This document shows, one piece after another, positions 25,786 through 32,704 of a DNA stretch of 57,776 bases; position 1 is the stretch's first letter; each line of letters opens with the position of its first letter. Under the pieces are notes generated by a model that saw nothing but the letters and a program-made list of their open reading frames with translations, was not told the origin of the DNA and made no database searches. The DNA lies in the NCBI GenBank assembly GCA_902799015.1, contig CADBZI010000006.1, positions 1-57,776 of the forward strand. Reading direction: 5' to 3'. Made by a program: the position numbers and the translations under genes. This DNA comes from an uncultured Lachnospiraceae bacterium. Its GTDB lineage: Bacteria > Bacillota > Clostridia > Lachnospirales > Lachnospiraceae.

Positions 25786-27165
25786 TCAAAGAATGAAATC
25801 CGCAAACTCCTCGCCGATCTCTTCCCCTTCATTCAGTTCGGACTGCGCGTAGGAGAATTCATCGGAATTCAGCAGCCCTGCGACGTCCGTGTCCGGATGC
25901 TGGCAGAGAATATCAAGCAGCTCAATGAAGTCGCGGATGACCTCACGCGGTGTAATGTGGGTATCCGCGCCGATCCGCCCATACTCAATCCGGATGAATG
26001 TCACCAGCTCCGGGGTGCCGATCGTCCGCTCATACCCGTACAGGCCGGCGTGCATGTCCGCCAGCTTCTCGCACAGTACCATCATCTCTTCCGAGGAAAG
26101 AGGTTCCAGCCGGATGACCGGGGAGAGCAGATCCCGGGCCCCCTCTCTTGAAAACTTGCCTTCCTGCAGTCTCGAGCGCAGCGCTTCATAGCTGTAGACG
26201 CCCCGCCGGGTATCCTCAATGCACTGCGGCGTTCCGCTCATCAGAATGCCCAGATACTGCGCCTTCCCCTGCAGCGTATCGTTGTACATGGTGAGGATCT
26301 TTTCATAGTTGTTGTTCCGCGCGATGGACTGCGGGATCTTATAGATGTTGACCAGCTCGTCTACGAAGATCAGCATGCCCTTGTACCCGGCCAGGCGGAA
26401 GAACATCGCGAAGAGCTTCAGATACTCATACCAGTCATCATCCGTGATGATCGCATTTACCCCAAGATCCTTCCTGGCCTCGGTCCGTGTCGCGTATTCG
26501 CCGCGGAACCATCGCAGCACCTTTGCCCGGATCTCATCGTCATCTGAAAGAAAGCCCCGGTAGTACAGCGTGATCAGCCTTGCAAAGTCGAATCCGTGTA
26601 CCATCTCGCTCAGAGAGCGTGTGACATCGCGGATCTTTCGCTCCACTGCCGCGTCAAATGCAGGCGTTCCCGGTTCCGGGCCTCCCGCTTTGCTCTGCCC
26701 GTCTGCTGCGGGCATGGTGTCTTCCTCCATCACCTCTGCCTGGATCGCTCCGATCCAGCGCTCAAGCACAAGAGTCAGTGCGCCGCCTTCGGGCTTCGTC
26801 TTTGTCGCAAGATTCCCGATCAGCTCCCGGTAGGTTGCCAGCCCCTGTCCGCGAGTTCCCTGCAGCCTGCGCTCGGGAGACAGATCCGCATCCATGACGA
26901 CATACCCCTTCTCCATCACATTGTTGCGGATAGTCTGGAGGAGAAAACTCTTACCGCTTCCATAGCGTCCGACAATAAAACGGAACGAAGCTCCGCCCTC
27001 TCCAATGATCTCAACGTCGCGCAGCAGTGCCTCGATCTCGCTGCTCCGTCCAACCGTGATATAAGGCAAGCCGATCCGCGGCACGACGCCGCCCTTCAGG
27101 GAACTGATCACGGCCTGCGCTACCCTTCTCGGGACTTTTCTCGTGTTCTGCTGATTTTGTTCCAT
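25786..27165 (-). CDS. BrxC/BrxD-type P-loop ATPase (DUF2791-like)
   Basis: The 459-residue protein has an N-terminal segment RRVAQAVISSLKGGVVPRIG, typical of this family, then Walker A GRYGSGKS (residues 66-73), the conserved VMDADLSPERRLQGTRGQGL stretch, Walker B LIFVDELVNIYK (265-276) and sensor MSGTPQ (309-314). This architecture matches the ATP-binding proteins related to BrxD and DUF2791, presumed AAA+ motors acting on DNA. The ATG at 27165 follows GGAGTGACC. It lies between the TerB-domain gene and the helicase gene, all on one strand. It has a Ser/Pro/Gly-rich loop at about 150-175. Confidence 0.85.
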   Translation of the reverse strand: MEQNQQNTRKVPRRVAQAVISSLKGGVVPRIGLPYITVGRSSEIEALLRDVEIIGEGGASFRFIVGRYGSGKSFLLQTIRNNVMEKGYVVMDADLSPERRLQGTRGQGLATYRELIGNLATKTKPEGGALTLVLERWIGAIQAEVMEEDTMPAADGQSKAGGPEPGTPAFDAAVERKIRDVTRSLSEMVHGFDFARLITLYYRGFLSDDDEIRAKVLRWFRGEYATRTEARKDLGVNAIITDDDWYEYLKLFAMFFRLAGYKGMLIFVDELVNIYKIPQSIARNNNYEKILTMYNDTLQGKAQYLGILMSGTPQCIEDTRRGVYSYEALRSRLQEGKFSREGARDLLSPVIRLEPLSSEEMMVLCEKLADMHAGLYGYERTIGTPELVTFIRIEYGRIGADTHITPREVIRDFIELLDILCQHPDTDVAGLLNSDEFSYAQSELNEGEEIGEEFADFIL

Positions 27166-27202
27166 GGTCACTCCTGTCACCGCTGATCCGGCAGACCGCG
27201 GG

Positions 27203-27306
27203 CACTCCGCACTCTCGTAATCTGCTTAGGCAAATTACTTTGTGCTCCGTGTCCGGTGGGTCACCTTCTCCGCTCCTGTCGGCACCTAACGCTCATCCAC
27301 TGGACG
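27203..27306. repeat. Palindromic intergenic repeat, copy B (composite)
   Basis: Bases 27203-27263 match copy A at 15269-15329 (about 53 of 61). Bases 27267-27306 match copy C at 32664-32703 (about 33 of 40, ending TCCACTGGACG). The left edge carries TGATCCGGCAG, shared with the 21.1-kb repeats. It occupies most of the gap between the TerB and ATPase genes and can fold as a long hairpin. Confidence 0.65.
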
Positions 27307-27332
27307 GGCAGAGGTGGAGGGGCTTTTGACCC

Positions 27333-29114
27333 TTACATCCTATTCAGAAGATCCGCAATCTCGCCGAGGTAGTCCTCGACCAGCTGCCATCCGCCTCCGC
27401 CTTCCTCCACGATCACGTCGCCGATCTCGTCGAACGCCTTCTCATTGATGGCGTCCACGAACACCGACGGCAGGATCTTATGTTCCCGGAAGAATGCGGC
27501 GCCGCTGTCTCCTTCCAGAAGCTGTTTCAGAAAATCGGCTTCCAGGGCATTGAAGAATCCTTCGACGGATGCATCTGCTGATTCCGGCTGTGCGGAATCT
27601 GTATCGTCTGCTTCCACAGTATGCTCTTTTTCCTTCTTTGCTTCTTCTGTATTCTCTTCCGCGGACATCCCGGAGGGCGGCTCCTGTACATTCCGTTCCG
27701 GCCCGTTCATCATCGCACGCAGCGCATCGGCCTCCATGCCTTCTTCGGTTCCCTCCAGCAGACGCTCCCGTGTTATGGCAGCCATCTCGCGGATCGCGCC
27801 GAGTCTGGTGAGATCCACATGAACCTCCGGCCGGCTCCTGAGCGCCTTCTCCTTCAGCCACCGGTCCGTTTCCGATGCAATCAATTGCGCCAGTACGGGA
27901 TTCTTCATCCGGTCAGGCAGCTGATTCCTGTAATGCAGCTTTTTGCGCAGTACCCTCTCACACTCCCGCACGAGATCGCTCAGCTCACGCACCGCGCCTT
28001 CGTCCCGAAGGAATGCATATTCCGACCGGTACCAGCGTCCCTCCCGGAAGCTGTACGAGGTTGCCTCACTGATCTCCACACAGCTGCCTTCCTTTGCATG
28101 CGTCTCATACGGCGTCATGGGGAACAGGTCCCGCTGCAGATTTCTCCGCGGCCCGAGGAGCCGCTCTGCCAGGACCGGAGATCCTGCCTGCTTCTGTTTC
28201 AGACATACACGCCGGAAGACCCGGGCTATCACCCGCCAGCCATCTTCCCCTGCCTGCCGCAGGAATTCCGAGTTCAGCACCCGGCCCGGCACAATCTGGC
28301 GGATCATCCGGTCGATTGCAGCATCATCTGACTTCATATAATGCAGCAGCGTCACATTCTGCGCCTCCCGCTCGAGGTTCGGAATGCAGTAAGCCTGCAG
28401 CAGCTCCGGATCCGGCTTGTCACAGGATTCCGCTGTCCACGCGATCAGAAATCCCGCAAGATAGCCGCTGATTTTTTTCTGATCTGTCTGGGATATCCAG
28501 GCCGCTCCTTTCGAAAAGGTGCTTCCGGCAAAGATACTACGCCCATAACGCTGACCCCCGGATCCATAGGCGCTTTCTCCCGGCTGCAAGTCCCTCCGGG
28601 AAATTGCCCCGGCCTGCAGAAGCAGCAGCCGGTCAAATGCTTCTTTCTGATCCTTGACTCCGATCAGATGAATCAGTTCGGCGGCATGCAGGCGGATGTA
28701 CTCGAAGCAGTAAGGCACCGTTTCACCGCGGCGAAATCTCGTGCGCCAGGCAAAATAACCGTGCAGCTCCCACACGTCCATCTCCTGGTAGCCCACATAC
28801 TGATGGTAAAACTCCACTTGCGAAACAGCACTGTCTTCCTCGTAGGATTCCATCCATTTCGCCTGCTCTAAAAATGCCTTTCTGCGGCCATTGTCCGTAA
28901 CCTGATAGGCCCTGGTCATGCGCAGGAAGGCAGAGAACCGGTCAGATTCCTTCTCGGGAACGTTAGTATCCTGCCTTGTCCGTCCATAGCCGGAAAACAG
29001 TTCCTCCTGTGTCACGAATCGCCACCGGCTGCCGGCATCAAAAACAGAGCGGCTGTTTCTGCCGCCCTGCGATGGTCGCTGCGGAATCTTCTCATCGTGA
29101 TACTGGAAGGGCAT
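27333..29114 (-). CDS. TerB_N/TerB_C domain protein
   Basis: The 593-residue protein starts at an ATG behind GAGGAAAGAC. The N-terminal region (about 25-260: SRWRFVTQEELFSGYG, FLRMTRAYQVTDNGRR, MDVWELHGYFAWRTRFRRG, YIRLHAAELIHLIGV) matches the TerB_N domain as I recall it. The C-terminal 90 residues (FLKQLLEGDSGAAFFREHK ... DEIGDVIVEEGGGGWQLVEDY) look like TerB_C. An acidic linker of about 60 residues separates them. TerB-type domains are linked to tellurite resistance and phage or stress response systems. It lies upstream of the ATPase and helicase genes, 23 nt after an RNA methyltransferase gene. Confidence 0.82.
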   Translation of the reverse strand: MPFQYHDEKIPQRPSQGGRNSRSVFDAGSRWRFVTQEELFSGYGRTRQDTNVPEKESDRFSAFLRMTRAYQVTDNGRRKAFLEQAKWMESYEEDSAVSQVEFYHQYVGYQEMDVWELHGYFAWRTRFRRGETVPYCFEYIRLHAAELIHLIGVKDQKEAFDRLLLLQAGAISRRDLQPGESAYGSGGQRYGRSIFAGSTFSKGAAWISQTDQKKISGYLAGFLIAWTAESCDKPDPELLQAYCIPNLEREAQNVTLLHYMKSDDAAIDRMIRQIVPGRVLNSEFLRQAGEDGWRVIARVFRRVCLKQKQAGSPVLAERLLGPRRNLQRDLFPMTPYETHAKEGSCVEISEATSYSFREGRWYRSEYAFLRDEGAVRELSDLVRECERVLRKKLHYRNQLPDRMKNPVLAQLIASETDRWLKEKALRSRPEVHVDLTRLGAIREMAAITRERLLEGTEEGMEADALRAMMNGPERNVQEPPSGMSAEENTEEAKKEKEHTVEADDTDSAQPESADASVEGFFNALEADFLKQLLEGDSGAAFFREHKILPSVFVDAINEKAFDEIGDVIVEEGGGGWQLVEDYLGEIADLLNRM

Positions 29115-29137
29115 GTCTTTCCTCGTTCGGCGCCCGC

Positions 29138-30367
29138 TTACCGCCGCGGCGGCTTCGGCCCGAGAAACTGATAAAAATACGTCTTGATCATCCCATTGTA
29201 GATCTTCCGGTTCTTGTCTGCTTTCCGTCCGATATACTTTTCTGCCTGATCATACGAAGTGATGACATACTCCGACCAGGCATCCAGCCTGCGGAATGCC
29301 TCCCCGATCTCACGGTAAAGTGCCGGCAGCGCCTTCCGCTCCTCCAAACGCTCCCCGTAGGGCGGATTCGTGATCACGAATCCATACTTCTTCGGATGGT
29401 TCAGTTCCGATACCGGTCTTCTCTGAAAATGAATCAGATGGTCAACCCCGGCATTTTTCGCATTTTCCCGTGCAGCCTTGACGATGTCGCCATCGATGTC
29501 ATACCCCTGGATATCCGTTTCTATCTCGTCGTTGATCCGGCTGTTGGCATCATCGATCACATCGTACCAGTATCGTTTCGGAATCAGATGCTCCCACTGC
29601 TCGGCAAGGAATTCCCGGTTCATCCCCGGTGCGATATTCGCGGCGATCATCGCCGCCTCAATCGGAAATGTGCCCGATCCGCAGAAGGGATCCACCAGGA
29701 TCCGGTCCTTTTTCCACGGTGTCAGCAGAATCAAAGCCGACGCCAGCGTTTCGGAGATCGGCGCCTTCGCGGTCAGAAGGCGGTAGCCCCTCTTGTGCAG
29801 AGAGATTCCGGTCGTATCGATCCCGACTGTGACCTCATCCTTCATGATCGTAACGCGCAGCGGAAACTCCTGCCCGGTCTCAGGGAATTCGGTCAGGTGA
29901 TACTTCATCCGCATCCGCTCGACCATCGCTTTTTTCATGATCGACTGGATGTCACGCGGCGAGAACAGCTTGCTCCGCACGCTCGTCGCCTTTGCCACCC
30001 AGAACTTCGCGTCCCGCGGCAGGAACCGCTCCCATTCGATCGCGCGTGTTCCCTGAAACAGGTCCTCAAAGGTTTCCGCGTGAAAGGATCCTGCCTTCAC
30101 GAGCACCCGCTCCGCGGAGCGCAGAAAGACATTGGCGTAGCACACCGCCTGCCAGTCTCCGGTGAACGAAACCTTTCCGTCCTCCACCTGCGCAATCTCA
30201 TAGCCAAGATCTGTGATCTCTCTCTTCAGAACACTTTCCAGTCCGAAATGACACGGGCAGATCAGTGTGATAGAATCAGATAAAGCACCGGCCCCTGTTC
30301 TTTTGTCTGCATGCATTCCCGAATTCCGGGAATCGTTTAAAAAAGTAGTTGCTTTTTCCCGCTCCAT
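29138..30367 (-). CDS. THUMP-domain class I SAM-dependent RNA methyltransferase (RlmL/YpsC-like)
   Basis: The 409-residue protein begins with a THUMP RNA-binding region (CPCHFGLESVLKREI, VLVKAGSFHAETFEDLF) and has a class I methyltransferase domain with the SAM loop DPFCGSGTFPIEAA and the catalytic motif TNPPYGERL. Such enzymes methylate a guanine of 23S rRNA or tRNA (YpsC/RlmL group). The first 25 residues are an unusual hydrophilic extension; an ATG at codon 18 is an alternative, but the first ATG has GAGG 10 nt upstream. The promoter palindrome at 30384-30418 is just upstream, and the TerB cassette follows within 23 nt, so they may share a transcript. Confidence 0.9.
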   Translation of the reverse strand: MEREKATTFLNDSRNSGMHADKRTGAGALSDSITLICPCHFGLESVLKREITDLGYEIAQVEDGKVSFTGDWQAVCYANVFLRSAERVLVKAGSFHAETFEDLFQGTRAIEWERFLPRDAKFWVAKATSVRSKLFSPRDIQSIMKKAMVERMRMKYHLTEFPETGQEFPLRVTIMKDEVTVGIDTTGISLHKRGYRLLTAKAPISETLASALILLTPWKKDRILVDPFCGSGTFPIEAAMIAANIAPGMNREFLAEQWEHLIPKRYWYDVIDDANSRINDEIETDIQGYDIDGDIVKAARENAKNAGVDHLIHFQRRPVSELNHPKKYGFVITNPPYGERLEERKALPALYREIGEAFRRLDAWSEYVITSYDQAEKYIGRKADKNRKIYNGMIKTYFYQFLGPKPPRR

Positions 30368-30383
30368 ATACTATAATCCTCTT

Positions 30384-30418
30384 GTAAAAAATATTACCCT
30401 TAATAGTATTTTTTACAA
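30384..30418 (-). promoter_or_regulatory. Promoter overlapped by a palindrome, upstream of the RNA methyltransferase gene
   Basis: On the minus strand TTGTAA (30413-30418) and TAATAT (30391-30396) are 16 bp apart. A perfect 10-bp inverted repeat (GTAAAAAATA at 30384-30393 with 30407-30416) overlaps both boxes, which suggests an operator, although an RNA hairpin is also possible. The predicted transcript start is only some 15-20 nt from the start codon. Confidence 0.55.
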
Positions 30419-30446
30419 CCCCTTATTAATTATTTATACTCCCCTT

Positions 30447-30477
30447 GAAAAGCCGGCAGCTCCCCTGCCGGCTTTTC
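30447..30477 (-). terminator. Terminator after the aminotransferase gene
   Basis: A perfect 13-bp stem (30447-30459 and 30465-30477, 5-nt loop) ends in CTTTTC on the minus strand. It lies 57 nt after the aminotransferase stop and separates it from the methyltransferase promoter. The stem is symmetric, so it could act in both directions. Confidence 0.75.
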
Positions 30478-30533
30478 TCCTGTCTTGAGATTCAGGCCGG
30501 CCGGCACACTTGCCGCAAGCGCCGAGGATCCTG

Positions 30534-31610
30534 TCACTGCTCCGAGCCCGGGAGGTAATGGCCGGCTGTCCGATAGATGTTGGACAAGATCCCGCACAGT
30601 TCCTCGTTGTCTCTGCGGGTGCGGATCGCCACCCGGTAATATCCCGGACCAAGTCCGCGATATCCCCGGCAGTCACGGATCAGAATTCCCCGCTTCGCAG
30701 ACAGCGCAAGCAGATTCTCCGGTCCTTCAAAGAAAAGGAAGTTGGCTTCCGAGTCATAACAGCGGATTCCGATGCGCTCAAAAGACTGCCTCATATACCG
30801 GCGTTCCCGGACAATCAGTACACGGGATTCCTCCAGATAGTCCTTCTCATCCAGAGCAGCCTCGCCAGCCATCTGCGCAGGAATTGAAACCGGCCATGGC
30901 TGTACGCTGAAGCGGATCTTTTCGATCAGCTCTCTGTTTGACGTAACCAGATATCCGAGGCGTACACCCGGCATCGCATAAGTCTTCGTAAAGCTTCGAA
31001 GAACGATCAGATTCGAATTGTCGGCAACATGTCCCAGCAAAGTATGCTCCCCGGGATGTGCCGTCATCTCCAGGAAACACTCATCCGCTGCCAGCAGGAC
31101 TTCCTTCTCCGTACATCGTTTCAGAATCCGAAGCACAAGCTCCGGCCGGATCAGGATGCCGGTCGGATTCCCCGGATTGCACAGGTACATCATGTCAACG
31201 TCCTCTGTGATCAAGTCCAGGACATCCTCCTCTACCCGGAACTCATTCTCCCGGGAGCACAGATAATACAAGATTTCTCCGCACCCGGCTGCATGAAGCG
31301 CTTTTTCATACTCTGAAAAGCCGGGGCAAATCACGAGTGCCTTCTTCGGCCGCCTGGCAAGCGCGACCGTATAGATCAGCTCCGCAGCACCATTTCCGCA
31401 GGTGATCCAGTGTGCAGGCAGATGCAGCAGATCGGACAGCTTGCGGCGCAGATCCCTGCACTTAACGTCCGGATATCTCTCCAGCACACCGGCGGAGCGC
31501 ATCACGGCATGGCGAACGCTATGGGGCGTTCCCAGCGGATTCACACTGACCGAATAGTCAACTCGATAAGAAGCGGAATAAATGTCCCCGCCGTGCTCCT
31601 GTTCCTGCAT
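30534..31610 (-). CDS. PLP-dependent class II aminotransferase (HisC/CobD-like)
   Basis: The 358-residue protein is a fold-type I aminotransferase: SVNPLGTP near the start, ITCGNGAAELIYTVA, MYLCNPGNPTGILI, LAADECFLEM and SFTKTYAMPGVRLGYL with the PLP-binding Lys. The end, IRDCRGYRGLGPGYYRVAIR, is typical of histidinol-phosphate aminotransferase and threonine-phosphate decarboxylase (CobD). I cannot tell which reaction it performs; no his or cob genes are in the window. The start at 31610 has AAGGAGG upstream and gives the family N-terminus; an ATG ten codons earlier only adds Glu/Lys-rich residues. Confidence 0.82.
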   Translation of the reverse strand: MQEQEHGGDIYSASYRVDYSVSVNPLGTPHSVRHAVMRSAGVLERYPDVKCRDLRRKLSDLLHLPAHWITCGNGAAELIYTVALARRPKKALVICPGFSEYEKALHAAGCGEILYYLCSRENEFRVEEDVLDLITEDVDMMYLCNPGNPTGILIRPELVLRILKRCTEKEVLLAADECFLEMTAHPGEHTLLGHVADNSNLIVLRSFTKTYAMPGVRLGYLVTSNRELIEKIRFSVQPWPVSIPAQMAGEAALDEKDYLEESRVLIVRERRYMRQSFERIGIRCYDSEANFLFFEGPENLLALSAKRGILIRDCRGYRGLGPGYYRVAIRTRRDNEELCGILSNIYRTAGHYLPGSEQ

Positions 31611-31660
31611 CTCCATCTCCTCCTTACTCTTCTCCTGCATCCGTCAGTCCGGCCTCCCCC

Positions 31661-32587
31661 TTACCCGTTCCGGGCAAGAAGCTCTTCCTGGTTCTTGACA
31701 TTGACCCGGGAATTCGGCGCAATGGAAGCCGTGATGAAGCAGTTGCCGCCAATGACGACGTCATGTCCGATCACGGTCTCACCGCCGAGAATGGTCGCGC
31801 CGGAATAGATGGTAACATTGTCCTCGATCGTCGGATGACGCTTCTTCCCGTGCAGACCCTGTCCGGCCCGGGTGGACAAAGCACCGATCGTCACGCCCTG
31901 ATAAACCTTCACATGCTCCCCGATGATGGTCGTCTCACCGACTACAATTCCGGTCGCATGGTCGATCATGAAATACTTCCCGATCGTCGCGCCCGGATGG
32001 ATGTCCACCCCCGTCTTGCTGTGCGCATGCTCCGTCATGATTCTCGGGATCATCGGGACCTTCAGAAGAAACAGCTCATGCGCAAGGCGGTAAACCGTGA
32101 TCGCATACAGCCCCGGGTAGCTCAGGATAATCTCACTCTTGGAATACGCCGCCGGGTCTCCCTCCAGAATCGCCTGCACATCGGTATCCAGATATTCTCT
32201 CACACGCGGAATGCGCCGGATGAACTCAATCGCGATCTTCTGCGATTCCTCCCGCACATCCGCCGCTGCTTTCTGGTGATAGTCCTCCGTATAGCGAAGC
32301 GCAATCTCGATCTGCTCGGACAGGTTAATCAGGATATCATCCGCGACCGTGCTGATCACCGCATCCATGTTGAAGATCCGCTGCGTCATGTTCGGATCGC
32401 GGTAATAACCCGGATAGACAATCCGGAACAATTCCGCGATCACACGGACGATGACGTCACGGTCCGGCTCTCTGGAATCCGCAATGCGGTCAATCGCCCG
32501 TCCGCCCTGATAATCGCGCAGGAGCTTCTGAACCACCAGCCCGGCCTCATTCCTGAAGTTAAAATGCTTATTCTGTGCGTCTTCCAT
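31661..32587 (-). CDS. cysE: Serine O-acetyltransferase (EpsC-type)
   Basis: The 308-residue protein has a long helical N-terminal region (about 1-165), the conserved DIHPGATIGKYFMIDHATGIVVGET segment in left-handed beta-helix repeats, then IGEHVKVYQGVTIGALS, KRHPTIEDNVTIYSGATILGG and a last turn IGHDVVIGGNC. It acetylates serine for cysteine synthesis. The longer N-terminus matches the EpsC-type clade of Firmicutes rather than E. coli CysE. No cysK or T-box leader was seen. The ATG is behind AGAGGAAGG. It lies 50 nt upstream of the aminotransferase start. Confidence 0.88.
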   Translation of the reverse strand: MEDAQNKHFNFRNEAGLVVQKLLRDYQGGRAIDRIADSREPDRDVIVRVIAELFRIVYPGYYRDPNMTQRIFNMDAVISTVADDILINLSEQIEIALRYTEDYHQKAAADVREESQKIAIEFIRRIPRVREYLDTDVQAILEGDPAAYSKSEIILSYPGLYAITVYRLAHELFLLKVPMIPRIMTEHAHSKTGVDIHPGATIGKYFMIDHATGIVVGETTIIGEHVKVYQGVTIGALSTRAGQGLHGKKRHPTIEDNVTIYSGATILGGETVIGHDVVIGGNCFITASIAPNSRVNVKNQEELLARNG

Positions 32588-32663
32588 GTGCTGTTTTCCT
32601 TCCTCTGATAGTCTTACGATTAACCCGTCAAAAGTCGATTACGGATTGCTCCGTGCTTCTCGG

Positions 32664-32703
32664 TCTCCGCTCCGGTCGGCACGAAACGAGCGTCCACTGG
32701 ACG
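32664..32703. repeat. Intergenic repeat, copy C
   Basis: This 40-bp segment matches 27267-27306 with about seven differences and ends in the short palindrome GTCCACTGGAC. It abuts the uvrA stop codon at 32705. Only the right part of the composite repeat (copy B) is present here. Confidence 0.55.
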
Positions 32704-32704
32704 T

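Noticed and set aside
23278..29114. A complete BREX system
   Set aside because: Only BrxD-like and BrxHI-like genes are present; no PglX, PglZ, PglY or BrxL is found in the neighbourhood.
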